From Aphelenchoides besseyi (taxonomy: Eukaryota; Nematoda; Chromadorea; Rhabditida; Aphelenchoididae): a stretch of DNA of 64,000 bases. Below the pieces are notes generated by a model. It ran no database searches. It saw only the letters and a list, made by a program, of their open reading frames with translations, and was not told where the DNA came from. This document shows, in pieces, positions 1-15,086 of the stretch. The stretch lies in contig JAMPIQ010000003.1 in NCBI GenBank assembly GCA_024699855.1, forward strand, positions 7,564,001-7,628,000, written 5' to 3'. Position 1 is the first letter of the stretch; the number at the start of each line of letters is the position of its first letter. The position numbers and the translations under genes are program-made.

Positions 1-1292
1 ACGTGTTTTTAAAGTTTAGTTATTGAAACCGTTTGTTACAATTAATGTTAAAACCTCCAATTGAACGAATAGATCTGGCTTTTAATCAGACACTCGTTGT
101 TACGGTGTCATAAATCGTGTAGATGCGAGAGATAGAAATTAACCGACTCGTCGTGTTCTGTTCGCGTTTTCGATTCTCGTCAGTCGTTAATGAATTCAGG
201 TCATTGAAGAAGGCTGGCGGGTTGAAGTCCGAAGGTACGGAAAGCTCGCAGAAATGGAGAGTAAGTTGAGAGTGTTGGTCAACGAAAACGAAAACAAAGG
301 GAAACATCTGTATGGTATTTGCGAGCTGATAAACGAACCTAGTCGTTGTCATGCTTTTCGATTACAGTACCAGTAGACTTAGAAACGTGTTCTCATATTC
401 GTTTCACGTATTCAACTTTCATCCCTTACTTTTCGTTGATGTTCGTAATCTGGTTGACATTTTTGAACGTGATTCAAAATCATTTCTCCGTCCGTTAACT
501 TTCAATCCGGAACTTCAGACGGCGCGCCGATTTCCTTCAGTTCGCTTATCACACTCACAATGGCACAATGTTTAATACTCCGCCCGCAGATCAATTTTTC
601 TTTCTTTTACGATTGTCCGCCGTTCCGTTTAATCACAACGATTATTAGCGACTGAAGTTTCGTGCGTCATCGTTTCCTTTCAAGATCTCCGTTCGATCAA
701 ACGATTCTTATTCGGAGACGTTTCTTGTTCTTTTCGAACAAGTAGTGTACTTGGCTTTACATTGTTGTTTGCATACTTTTACTCTCCACTTGGATTCGTT
801 CAGCAACCGTTTATTGTGCTTGTTCGATGCGTAACAGAGATTCCTGTTGCTTAGTTTGCTTGTTTCACGATAGATGTTCACGTGTGTTTTAGTTTTCAAA
901 ATGCAGATATTCATTCGTATTGCACAATTGAAAATATGAAGTGGTGTGCGGCCCGGAGGGCAGATTCTTGTATTCGCCGATCGTTTTCTCTCTTTCTTAC
1001 CGTCGGGATTACATGAGCGACATGCATACAACGACGACTCAGTAACGCAATCGTTGTCGCACAATCTCGATCCTCGGCGATCATCTTCAAACAAACCGAC
1101 GAAAGAACGTGAAAACAAATCGAAACGATTTTCATGTTTTCCTTTCTCTTTCGGTCGAATTTTACTTTCAACAACAGGAATATGTTCACCACAAACCGTT
1201 GTAATTACTTCTCAAAGAGAAAGCAACCCTCACAGAGGGTATATTGCGCGTTGAGTTGTCCCATCGAGTTGTCTACATAACCGAGAACTACA
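1..1292. other. Intergenic, upstream of the qua-1-like gene
   Basis: No supported gene. The open frames here are short, lack convincing splice-linked partners and show no family resemblance. The stretch probably holds the promoter and 5' leader of the gene that starts at 1293; I could not pick out a definite TATA box or trans-splice acceptor. Confidence 0.5.
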
Positions 1293-4200
1293 ATGATCAG
1301 CTTCAGGATGTATAGCCGTCGGCCAAATGTGTGCGGCCGCGGCGGCGGCTCTTTGAATGTTCAGTCGTGGACAAGTTTCTGTGCGATTGCAATGGTCACT
1401 TTTGCACTTCCGATTGCAACGGCTATTTCCTATCGATGTGAAAACAATCAAGTGCTTATCGTTCAATCATTCGGCAACGATTCGATTCGAATGCACTGCC
1501 AGCGACTTAATTTGTGTGGTTACGATAAAATGGTATTTTGAGTTTCATGCTTCTTGTACACATGGATGTGTTTAAGGACTGCAATTACGATCGTGAACAA
1601 TTGAACTGTGGTGGGAAGTTAAATTTTGTTGCGCACGTCAATCAAGTAACAGTCACTGGACCGTATGTTTGTTATGAACATCAGTTTCTCAATTACATTT
1701 CAGAGTTCATCACACGTGTTGTGAGTTGAAGTTGGCCGACGAGAAACAAAACGTTCCCGGTCATGACGGAAACGATTGTTTCGTTTACGAGTTACCGGAC
1801 GGCACAACATCGCCGGATGCTCCGCTTACTTCGCACGGCTCGTCAGCATCCGAAGGTGTTACAGTTCTCAAACAAGCAAGTCAAATTCCTGAACAATTTG
1901 ATGGCTACGTTGGCTATCGAATGCGTTTGTTTATGCTAAAAAACAAGTCTCCACCAACATTGATTGTTAAAGCGATTGAACGTGTTACGTAAGACTTTGC
2001 TTGTTCATGCTTAAGATTATAAGCTTTTAAGCAATGGATACCGTGTTACCATTTGCCGCCCTCGTTGCGGGAAGTTTAGTAAAGAAGGTGAAATTGGACG
2101 CAACGACAAAGTTGAAACCATCGAATCGCCAACAACCGTCGAATCCACCGAAAATCAATGGACAACTGGAGACAAAGATGGAATTCAATTTTCCGCCCTA
2201 CAATGGGGATCGTGGAGTTCATCAACGTAGGTCTTTCATCTGTTAATTGCAAACGTTAAACAACCGTTTAAAATCTCGATCGACCGATTTTTGTCGTTTA
2301 CCATTTTTAGTAGAAGCAAAAAAACTGAAATTTTGTTTTTGGTTGTTCATTAACGAAGCGATAGTAGTGTAGTGGTTAACACACCGGCCACCCAAGCCGG
2401 GTACACGAGTTCGAATCTCGTCTATCGCAAAACCTTTTCCTATTGACTCTCTATTGTTTTCTTGAATGTACCTGATACTACACTTCGTTGAGCACAGTTT
2501 TCTTCAAGCAATGTTACTTATTTTCAGATGGGAAACAACAACCGAATGGACCGATTCGCAAGAAGCCAAAGCATCGGGTGCAAGAACTCGCGGAGATCGA
2601 GTTCGTGGACGTGTTAGCGGATCGGACGGACGTGACGGTTCGAATGGTCCAGCAGCCATTGCACGCGCATCTGCATCGTCTTCTTCGGGAAGTGGAAGCG
2701 ATACGGCAAGTGATTCTAAAGGCAAAAGTGATGGAAATACGGCAACAGAGTCCGACGGTCCAAGCGGTTCTGTAGGCGTAGCTAATGACGCAAAACCACC
2801 ACGTGGTAAATCAGAGAAAACGGAATCAAAGACGCCAACTGACGATTCCAATGGAAATCAAACGGGAGCTCAACCGACGCATGTGATCAACACAAACAAC
2901 ATCAATATCAGTGCGCATGGAGGCAAAGGTGGAAAAGGCGGTAAAGCGATCGTTCATTTGCCTTCCAAAGGTAAAAGAAAACACAAAAAGAAGGGCGATC
3001 GTGATGAAGATAGTCGAGAAGAGAAGAAGGGTGACGGGTGGGAAAATAGAAGAAATCCATGGTCGATAAGTGGAAATAATGGAGAAGATGATTTGGAATC
3101 GAAGAAAGAACATCCTAAGTCAAATGGACGAAAGAATGGACATGACGATGGTGATGCGCAAAATGAGATCGAAAATGTTCCGGACAGACGTCACGACAAA
3201 AAAGGTAATCGAGGTCGTCAATCACGCATTCAACATCCCGATGATGACCAAAACGAAGAGTCAGGAAATGGAGATCCGGACAGCAGTGCTAGCACATCAG
3301 GCGAATCTTATGGACGAAACGGTCGACGACAAGGCCACGATGCTAAAAGACAACGAATTCAACCCACCGATAGTGAAGAAGAACCAACGAACGATGATCA
3401 GTCGAATGAAGAAAGCCCGGATGAAGATGCTGAATCCACTAAAGACGCCAAGAAAAACCGTGCAAATGGATCACGTCGTCCAAACAAGAACAAATCGAAC
3501 GGAAAGAAAGGAAACGACGAAACGGATCAAGGAGAACAGAACCCAGTTGTTGATCCGAATACTGAAGTCAATGCCGAAGAACCAAAAGACGACGCCGATG
3601 TATTGAAGAAGAGTAAGAATAAAAAACCAAATGGTCGTCGGATTGCTGGTCACAATGAAAGCAATAATGGAAAGAAGAAAGTAGAATCTAAACAACCAAA
3701 AAGTAAGGAAACGAGCAACGAAGACAACAACGGCGAGGATGATGGAAACGGTAACGCAGACAACAATAACAAGAACGATAACGAAGAAGATGGATCAAAC
3801 GAAAATACTAATGGCAAACCAACAACTAGCAGCAAATCCAAATCGTCTAAAAAAGTCGACAACGCAAATTCGAATGGAAAGAAGAAACCAGAAGCCGCTA
3901 GCAAGTCCAAACCTTCAAACAACACTTCCGGTGAAAAGAAGAAACCAACAACTCCAAACAAGTCTTCAAGTAAAGCCGAAAAGTCAAATGAAAAATTAGA
4001 TGGCAAACCCGACGACGATTCAGACGACAAATCAAAGAAGGATCCAGCGGTTGTTAGCAAATCAAAACCTTCGAACAACAAATCCAACGGTAAATCATCG
4101 GCAGCTAACGACTCGTCTTCTAACGAAAGCGACGAATTGGACGGTAATTCAAGTGGAAAACCAACTACTGAAATTGACTCCAAACTCTCGAACAAAATCA

Positions 4201-6249
4201 ATACTGATGCTAAAACTGGAGATGGAAAATCTGATGCTGAAACCGGAGGCCAGGAGCCGACTGTTGGAGGCGCAAAGTCTGATGGAAATACCGAAGACTC
4301 TACGAGCAATGGTCAAGAAAAAAAAGCTGAAGACGGAGATGCTGGTGATTCAGCGAAGGTTTCTGAAGATGGTAATGCTGGTGATTCATCTGCAAGACGT
4401 CAAGGTAAGTTCTTTTAAGTTTAACAATTGAACTTAAATGGACGAAAATGATTTCGTATCTCGACTTTAGTATTTTCTTTTTGAACAGTAAAAAAGATAT
4501 AAAATGAACAAATTTTTTAGGTGGCCATGATGCTGGCACAAATGATTCTTCGAAGCCACGCATTGAAACCGATGACGCCGATAGTAACACGATTGAAAAT
4601 CCCGACGAACAACCAACGGCGGGAGACAGCAGCGGAAACGAAAGCGGAGCCCACGATCCAATTTCATTGCCCGATCAAAAAGTGACCGCCGGAATCGAGA
4701 ATCCCGAAAGCGAAAACGCGGGAATACTTGAAGGCGATAGTGAGGAGGATCTGAACGAAACTGATAATCAAGAAGGAGACGGCGATCACAATGAGGAAGA
4801 AGAGCATAATGAAGGAGAAGATCGTAATGAAGGAGAAGATCATAATGAGGGAGAAGATCGTAATGAAGGAGAAGATCATAATGAGGGAGAAGATCGTAAT
4901 GAAGGAGAAGATCATAATGAGGGAGAAGATCGTAATGAAGGAGATAGCCACGAGGAAGGACAAGGAGAACACAATAGCGAAGAGAAACCAGAAAAATCTG
5001 AAGAAAATACTAGCGATAAAGATTGTAACGATATGATTGGCAGTGGAGAAGGTTCGGGCGAAGGAAGTGGCGAGAATTTTGAAGGAAGTGGTGAAGGCTG
5101 CAAAAACATCGGTGGAAAAAAAGGAGATTCAAAAGGTGATTCGAAGGAAGATCACGGTGAGCCAATCGATCACGGACATCATAATGAACACAAAGAACCA
5201 ATTAATAATGGACAACCGAAAGGTCACGTCGCAGAAGAGTCTCATGAAGTGGTTCCGGAACAACCTCGAGAAAATCAGCAAAATACAGAACGTAAGTTAA
5301 AAGTTAACTTATGAAAATATTCCAAGAGTTTCAGAAAATGGCGCTTTTGTACAAGAACGTCCGCGCGCAAATTCGGCACCTACTCATAGCGAATCAGCTC
5401 GTGCACGACCATCCCACGATCCAAACACTTTGGAGTGGTCGGAATCAAATCCCGGCAGTCAGCCCACTCGCTCGTGCTTCAGCGGAGATACGCAAGTTCG
5501 AACTGCCGAAGGAGCAAAACTGATGCGGGATTTACAAGTTGGCGATTTGGTTTTGGTTCCGGCAGCTGCTGGAGCCATTCGATACGAACGTGTTGCACTC
5601 TTCTATCATCGTGAACCGCAAACTACTGCTCGATTTGTGTATTTGGAAACGGACGAAGGAAAGAAATTGGCTTTGACTGGTAAGTCAAATTGCATACATG
5701 CCATCCATTACTATTTACTTTCAGCCCTTCATTTGTTGCCATTTGGTGATTGTAAAGAGATGCAAAGTGCCGAGTTGAATACAGCCGACGGAATCGATTC
5801 GTGGATTCGACGCTCTCGTTTTGCTAAAGATGCTCGTATTGGTGACTGTGTTTTGACTCTGGATGTCCAGCACAATGTTAAAGTTGAACAAATTGTTAAG
5901 GTCGGTTAATCCAATCCATGCATGTAACAACCACGGTTCCATTTAGATTGGTCGTCAATTCTCCACGGGAATTTACAGTCCAATTACCGTAGAGGGAACG
6001 TTAATTACAAACGGTATTCTTTCTTCATGTTTCTCACAAATTGAGAGTCACGCCACACAGAAGATGGCATTCGACGTGCTAATGATGTTCTACAACGCTT
6101 TTGGTTATCTCACAGGTTTGAGAAATATACCATGCAGACGCATAATTGAACATTCAGGTGCGGCCTACGAAGCAGTACAAGACATTCCGATTATGCTCAA
6201 TCATTTCCACCAACTTAGTTGGTACATTCTGCCGTTCGCCAAGTATTAA
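1293..6249 (+). CDS. qua-1: Quahog-type hedgehog-related protein with C-terminal Hog (Hint) domain
   Basis: Secreted autoprocessing protein of the nematode hedgehog-related group. Ten exons, about 1293-1532, 1577-1662, 1704-1988, 2032-2226, 2528-4404, 4521-5291, 5335-5679, 5725-5900, 5947-6115 and 6158-6249, join in frame to about 1411 codons. A hydrophobic segment near residue 30-45 looks like a signal peptide. A cysteine-rich N-terminal module (exons 1-4) follows, then about 880 residues of Ser/Asn/Lys/Asp/Glu-rich sequence. The Hint domain starts at the motif RSCFSGDTQV (Cys codon 5475-5477), the expected autocleavage nucleophile, and ends in a Hog-like tail. The Hog module is typical of warthog, groundhog and quahog proteins; the very long acidic linker argues for quahog, an inference. 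The last intron (6116-6157) is 42 bp and in frame, so retention would also give an open protein. A likely poly(A) signal AATAAA lies near 6435. Confidence 0.8.
2358..2429 (+). tRNA. tRNA-Gly (anticodon CCC) inside a qua-1 intron
   Basis: Cloverleaf by eye: 7-bp acceptor GCGATAG/CTATCGC, D stem GTGT/ACAC with loop AGTGGTTA, anticodon stem CCGGC/GCCGG with loop CACCCAA, short variable loop GTAC, T stem ACGAG/CTCGT with loop TTCGAAT, and discriminator A. The anticodon reads CCC, which decodes GGG glycine. It sits in the 301-bp intron 2227-2527 of the qua-1-like gene, on the same strand. Position 33 is A instead of the nearly universal U, so it may be a variant or a decaying copy. No run of four T follows closely; the next T-rich stretch is CCTTTTCC just after the end. 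Confidence 0.8.
4804..4943 (+). repeat. 30-bp coding tandem repeat (acidic decapeptide)
   Basis: A 30-bp unit made of two similar 15-bp halves repeats about four and a half times and encodes alternating DRNEGE and DHNEGE pieces. It lies in exon 6 of the qua-1-like gene. Units are almost identical at the DNA level (cgtaatgaaggagaagat alternating with cataatgagggagaagat), which suggests recent slippage. Copy number probably varies between individuals. Confidence 0.9.
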
Positions 6250-6500
6250 GTTTGCTCAATTTCTTATCTATCTCTAAATTGTCTTTCAATTTCTCTTCGG
6301 GTATATTCTCGATTTGTTGCCACATTCAGTCCGAAGAGAAGGACGTTGAAATGCCTCATTCCATATATGTTAATATGTCTATTTAATATTCTACTACCGC
6401 AATTCTGAGTTCTTGTTGTTAACCCGATGATGTTGAATAAACTTCTAGTAAATTCAAGCTCGAATTAAGCATCAAAGAAGGAAATCGATATCACGGAAAC

Positions 6501-9500
6501 ATGTTAGCATGCTCGTTTTCTAGTCGAGGACTAAGAAATAAATTGATTGAACGATCGTTACACCAATTGACTATTCGGATGCCGAAACGATCAGCATCCT
6601 CAAATTTGGCCGATGGATTGACAGTGGAACCTCAAAACAATGGGAATGAAGCGATTGAGTTGGCAGCGAAGAAGAAACGAAAAGGCGAATCCACCGCGAA
6701 GATTGTCACTGCATCGGGACGCAAACTGGACCTGAAGAAATCAAAGAAGATTCAGGAGCGACTGCAGAAGAAAGCAGAGAAGTTGAGCAAAAACCGGAGA
6801 CGTGAACTGAAACAAATTGAAGAGCGCAAGAAACAGAAACTCACGGTCAGTTATTTTCCACTCCATTGTTCTCATATTTTCGATTTAGAGAGCTGAGTTA
6901 ATCGCTGGACTTCAAGAGTTTCAGTTGGATCAGTTGACCTCCGCTTCCATCCATTCAACTGTGGAGCGGAAAGCGAAGAAAACCGCCGAGTGAGTCAATC
7001 GTGTTTTTCGTTCTTAATAGTGGATTGTTCAGAAATTTGACTCCAAATTTCCCAAAGAAGTTGCGAGCAGTGTCTGGAAAAGCAAAAGAAACAGAGAGAC
7101 CGAAACTCCAGGACGAGCTTCAACACTATGAGACGGGCAGTTCATGTACAGAAAGCGAAGGAGAATTGGAAGATGTGAAAAGAAGCGAGAAGATCGAGAC
7201 GCAGATTCCTACGATTGAAACGATTCGAGAGCAAAATCGAGTTGATTTTCCGGAGCGCTTGGATGTTGCGAACGAACAGGAACCAAAAGAAAAGATATCC
7301 AACGACCAATCGTTCTATCAACTGTTGTCCAAAATCAAAGGCGAGAAAATTGGAGTCAGTCGATTGGAAGCCATGGAGAAGCAACGATCTCAACTGCCAA
7401 TCTACGCAGAAGAGCAGTCGATAGTCGAGACCATTAACGACAATACGGTTAGTTGAAATTGAAGTAGGAGAGTAATAGTTGGTGTTCAGGTGACCATCAT
7501 TTCTGGTGAGACGGGAAGTGGAAAAACAACTCAACTGCCACAGTTTCTGTACGAGGCCGGATACACTTCTCATGGTCATTTGATTGGAGTAACGGAGCCC
7601 AGACGAGTGGCAGCCATGAGTATGAGCGAACGAGTGGGCTATGAGTTAAATGATCCTGAATGTTCTTCTTATCAGGTGAGAGAATTGAAGTAAAAGACTC
7701 AGTGATGTTTTGTTTGTTAGATTCGATTTGAAGGGAATCGAACGGACAAAACGAAGATTCTGTTCATGACCGATGGAGTTCTGTTGAAAGAGCTACAAAC
7801 GGATGTGAAGCTGAGTAAGTTTTCTGTTATTCTGATCGACGAAGCACACGAGCGGTCCATGTACTCGGATGTGTTGATTGGTCTTCTATCTCGTATTTGT
7901 ATCCAACGAGCCAAGTCTGGAGTTCGTTGAAATTGGTTATTATGAGTGCGACTTTGCGTCTGACCGATTTCATGCAGCAACGGTAAGTGGAGTTACCAAG
8001 TGCTACAAAATCGTGTGTTCAGTCTCTTTCCTTCAACACTCCCAAAACTGCTAAGCGTCGATTCCCGTCAGTTCCCGGTGACAGTTCATTTCGAGCGTCG
8101 TACTCCCGACGATTACATGAAAGCAGCTTTCAATAAAGTCTGCAAAATCCACGACCGATTGCCCGACGGCGCCATTTTGGTGTTTGTCAGTGGTCAGAAA
8201 GAAGTCCATCGATTGGTCAAACTACTCAGCAGAAAGTACCCGCTGCTTGACAAGAAGAGAACGAAGCAATTAGAAGTGGTGAGTCAAATCTAATGCTCTT
8301 GAATGATCGTCTTGAAGGACATGATTGAAATGGAAAGAGACGAGCGGATGTTCTTGGAGTTGGACGATTTGGATGCGGCCGATTGTGTTGGAGAAGATGG
8401 AAAGGACGAAAGCGATGAGTTTGAATTGAAAGAGGAAATGGAGAAGACATCGAAACCGTTGTATTGTCTTCCACTCTACTCGATGATGCCCTCATTTTTG
8501 CAGAGACGAGTATTTGAGCCCGTGCCCGAGGGTCAGAGGTTATTCCAATCCACTGAATGTTGTAATTCGAGTTCTGTTTAGATTGTGTGTCGTGGCAACA
8601 AACGTGGCAGAAACATCGCTGACCATTCCAAATGTTCGCTACGTGGTGGACAGTGGAAAAGAGAAACGGCGAGACTTCGATCCTATTACTGGCGTCTCAC
8701 AGTTCAACGTCAACTGGTGTTCGCAGGCCTCAGCCAACCAACGTTCTGGTCGTGCTGGTCGAGTGGCTGCTGGACATGCCTATCGATTGTTTTCATCGGC
8801 TGTCTACGAAGATTTCGCCAAATTTCCACCTCCGGAAATTCTACACAAGCCCGTAGATCAAATGGTTCTGCATTTAAAGTCGATGAACATTCGCAAGATT
8901 TCCAATTTTCCATTTCCGACACCTCCAGAAGCCGATCAAGTGGCCAAAGCAGAAGAACGACTGGAGAAGTTGGGAGCTTTGAGTCGAAAATCTGGAGAGG
9001 TAAGTAGTAGAATGGAGATATTTGTACGTGTTTCAGGATGTTCCATCCATCACGTCACTCGGCAAAACGCTTCTTGTATTCCCGTTGGCTCCGCATTTCT
9101 CCAAGATTCTTGTACTTTCCATACAGAATGGAGTTCTTCCGTTAGTATCGACTTTGGTTTCCGCTCTGTCAGTTCGAGAGCCGCTGATCAACGTAGCTGG
9201 TTTGGAGGGTTCTGACAACGCGGAGACACAAAATCTGGTGACCATGTTGTTGAAGCAGAGAAGAAAGTGGAACACTTTTGGTCAGTCCAAACGTCTGGGC
9301 GATTTGAACGTTCTGCTCTGTGCATTGAATGAAGCCGAGAAGAATCAAGTGGTTAGTTGGTCGTGTTTTCTTGTTTTTATTTGTTATAATTCAGAGTGAT
9401 CGCTCGGAAGCGACAAAGTTTGGACTGAGATACGAGGCCTTGAAGGAGATTCGGAAGATGCGAAAACAACTTTTACAGTTAGTTGATGGAACTGCTGGAC

Positions 9501-9891
9501 TGAAGAAGATGAGCGAACAGAACGGCAACTCTACGGAAATGATCAAATGGACAGATGCAGAAATTGGAAAGATTCGGTGAGTGTCAGAAAGAAAGCTCTT
9601 GAACGGTTGAGTTTCAGTCAAATCTTCGTCTCCTGTCAATCGGACCAAATAGCCAAGCGAGTCGCGAATAGCGAACTGGTTCCCAAAGGCGCCTATCAAA
9701 CTCAGTTGCTGGAGGAGTTTGTGTTCATTGACCCAACGTCGACGCTCTACAAGGAAGAACCGGAGTTTGTTTTATACCAAGAGCTTGTTCAACTCAACGA
9801 CCGAAAGCTCATGCAAAATGTGTCAGAAGTTGAAGCCGAGTGGTTGTCCAATGGGCTCGTTCAGCCAATCAAGTGGACAAACAAGAAATGA
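6501..9891 (+). CDS. rha-2: DEAH-box RNA helicase, DHX37/Dhr1 type (frameshift in motif III region)
   Basis: Predicted nucleolar helicase acting on the U3 snoRNA/pre-18S complex during small-subunit assembly. About 985 codons in 11 exons. A basic, coiled N-terminus comes first, then motif I ([10 protein letters not shown], near 7505), DEAH (LIDEAHER, near 7835), motif III (MSATL, near 7940), a conserved acidic insert (8320-8450) and motif VI (QRSGRAGR, near 8745), followed by the helicase-associated and OB-fold region. The reading frame breaks at about 7925-7929: the frame carrying DEAH meets TGA, while the frame carrying MSATL resumes one base off, with no plausible intron between. Apart from that the gene looks intact and well spliced. 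The C-terminus stops sooner than in family members I know. Translation could also begin at the internal ATG at about 6579. AATAAA lies near 9931. Confidence 0.85.
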
Positions 9892-10032
9892 TTTCATATA
9901 TTTCTATTGTTGTTGTTGTTGCAAAGTTTAATAAAACTGTTGAGTTGACTGAATCTGTATGACGAAAGTTGTTGTGTGATCTTCTGTTTATTGCAATTTT
10001 GTTGGTTTTTGTTGGCTGATGTTGCTGTCTAG

Positions 10033-11546
10033 ATGCAGAGGTTGATCAGACGAGCTAGGCAGTTCGTTCGCTCTGTTTCCTCGACGCAGTTCAAACTTCC
10101 TCAGACTGTGCTGCCCAGTGACGAATTTCTTGGGCAACTCAATGACAAACAACGAGACAAATTGGCCAAAATTCTAGTGGAAATGGAAGTGAGTTGTCTT
10201 CGAGATCAAAAATCTTTTTTTCTAGGCAATCTACGCCTTCAATCCCGAATTACCACAACAGTTAAACTCGAAGCAATGGGACGTGTTGTTGAAGAAAACG
10301 ATAAGAATAGAAGACCGAGAAGAGTATCTGAGACAAATTCACAGCCAACAGAAACACGTTCAGCAGATTCAAGTCGAGAATGAACGGCGCCAAAAAGTGA
10401 GTCCTTGTGTCCCGGGGTTTTAATTCTTTTGTTTAGCTAATCGCCGATCAGAAACGTCGAATCCAACGCGGCGAAATGATCTATGGTCGCGGATTCATTG
10501 AGCCAATGGCAATTCGGGGTGCTGATTTTCGACGTCTAATCGACGCTTACTACGGTCACAAACTGCTGAGTAGAAAACGTTTGGAAGGTGGAGTACCGGA
10601 GTTTCGAGTTGACTGTCAGAATTTGCGACTGCTTTCTACTGTCTGGATTCAGAAAGCATTGAATGATTTGCAGGAACTGTACACTGACAACTGGACGAGT
10701 CGAGAGCCGTTGCCTATTCGCTTCCACAGCTATTTTCCAGACAATGAAATTGCAGAAATAGCTAAGCGGTAACTCACTCGTGTAAATAAGTAACTTAATT
10801 CTTAGTTCGCTCACTTTTCTGCACGGCCCAAGAAGAGGAGAAGAACAAGAGAATGACAGTACTTTCACTCCTCATCCCTTCAGTCCGACAGTTACTCGAA
10901 AAGATATTCTTGATGATTTGCCGCCCGATGTTACGAAAGGTTCGACTGACTAGTTGCTTTCGATCTGTTCAATTTGATTGCAGATCAAGTGATTTACATT
11001 TCGACTATTGCTCATCATATGCTCGATCGTGAAACTCTACACAGATCGAAGGTTATTGTTTTACACGCTTTCCCCGAACATCTTCTTCCACATCCGAACA
11101 TCAAAGTACTGCGACAAAGACTTATGAAGGAGAATATCAAAGTCTATAGATTACCAGTTGAAGCAGAAATGAAGTGAGTTGTGGATTTGTTGTCTCTTCT
11201 AAGAAGTCGGTTTAGATGGGAGCGTGGACACAAAAGTCAATGGGCGAGTGTTAATGCCGCTATTCTACGGCAGATGTTGACAAGTGAATCGAGTTGGCAA
11301 GACGCCTTTCTGAGCCATATTCCGAGTTGGCATTTTGAAGAAGAAACGCAGAAAGCGGAACAGAAATTTGAGGTTTGAATTCGCGTGTCAGATCGTTCAA
11401 GATCCCCATTTCAGTACGTCCTTTCACCCTATTGGTCTGCGAAAGCACAGGCACCCAAAACCGAGAAGCCGAAGGAAAAACGAGTGCACAAGCACCGATA
11501 CAGTCGAGAAGAGCGTAATCGAATGAGAAAGGAAGCTGCCGGTTGA
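10033..11546 (+). CDS. TRM10-type tRNA methyltransferase, mitochondrial RNase P protein 1-like
   Basis: Predicted SPOUT-fold enzyme that methylates purine 9 of mitochondrial tRNAs and, in animals, forms part of protein-type RNase P. Seven exons joined by 38-45 bp introns give roughly 400 residues. The Arg-rich start fits a mitochondrial presequence. A coiled segment of about 60 residues is followed by the TRM10 core, with VIYIST, RLPVEAEMKWERG and, near the end, WQDAFLSHIPSWH, which matches the family pattern of W, a spaced G-x-K and WxEAL-x-x-VP. The tail is Lys/Arg-rich. The usual glycine-rich stretch before the conserved LP motif is poorly conserved here. The gene starts 142 bp after the helicase stop in the same direction, so an operon-like arrangement is possible. 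AATAAA lies at about 11552. Confidence 0.72.
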
Positions 11547-11627
11547 TTGAGAAATAAACTCGTGGTACGAATGCTCAAAGATAAAGTTCATTTTAACAAC
11601 AACAAATATAACAACGAAACAACAAGA

Positions 11628-14166
<2,539 letters not shown>

Positions 14167-14439
14167 TTGGACTACTCAGATCAATTCTGTGTCCCATAAA
14201 CGTCAATCTAAGTGATGCAGAAACTGAACAACGGAATCATTGCAAGCTCATTTTACGGCTATTGATTTGAAGAGGCGCGAGGAAGAAACGAGTGACGTTC
14301 AATAGTTGGTTTGTGAGTCCAGTAGCTGGTTAGTGGGTTTCACGAACCCCACTTTTCTGTTACAAAAAAACATAACTTCTAGGGAACAAACGTATAGCAC
14401 TTGAATTTATTGCAAATTATACATGATCGATTGCTCATT

Positions 14440-14942
14440 TCAACAACTGTTTGATTCGATTTGCAGTTGTGACTGGTCGTTGAGTTGCAGTCCCGATTGA
14501 ATGGTCTGGGTGAGACTGCTGATTCGTGAGAGATGCTGTGGATGAATAATCTGGTCGTTCAAGACCACGACATCGTCGATCTCCATAGTCAATTGTTGGA
14601 CTTGTTCCTGTTGTTTCGGAGGGTCTTCGTCCAACAAGAAACTTGAATTGAGTCCAATGGATTCTCGACTCGTATTGAACAAGGTCCCGTTGTCCTCGTC
14701 TTCGATTCGCGTCGATTCCCCAATGAAAATATCGTCCGATTCACGACTCTCTACAAATCAATGATCGAAAAGGCCACAAAACGGAGCTTACCGTTCAAAT
14801 CGATGGACATCTCGTGGTTCAGTTTGTTTCGAAAGGCGATCCACGATTCGTCCGGAACATTCGAATTGACTTCCTTCTCATTCATTGTTCCTTTAGCAGA
14901 CTGAAGCTGCGAATCAAATTGATTTGTCGAAATCAAACTCAT
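14440..14942 (-). CDS. Small acidic protein of unknown function
   Basis: Two exons joined by a 45-bp intron (about 14753-14795) encode about 150 residues, rich in Ser, Asp, Glu and Gln, with no signal peptide, membrane span or motif that I recognise. The C-terminus is predicted to be largely disordered. An AATAAA on the minus strand at about 14405-14411 supports a real transcript end. The gene begins 145 bp downstream of the preceding minus-strand gene and ends about 270 bp before the ArgRS start, so the three may be co-transcribed. Confidence 0.55.
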
Positions 14943-15086
14943 GTGTTCGATGTTTACAGGAAACGATTAGCTGACATTGCACAGAAAGTCTTGCGACCAT
15001 TGACAAATACTCAAGTGCTTTCAAGCAACGAATATCCAACAAACACATCTCATTGTTTATTTTCTTCCACAAATCACAGTCACTAC

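Noticed and set aside
946..1254. Plus-strand open frame upstream of qua-1
   Set aside because: The first residues do not form a signal peptide, no splice site links it to exon 1, and the composition looks random.
3650..4309. Minus-strand 219-codon open frame
   Set aside because: It is the antisense of the low-complexity exon of the qua-1-like gene; composition (Ser/Leu/Phe runs) mirrors the Lys/Asn/Asp-rich plus strand.
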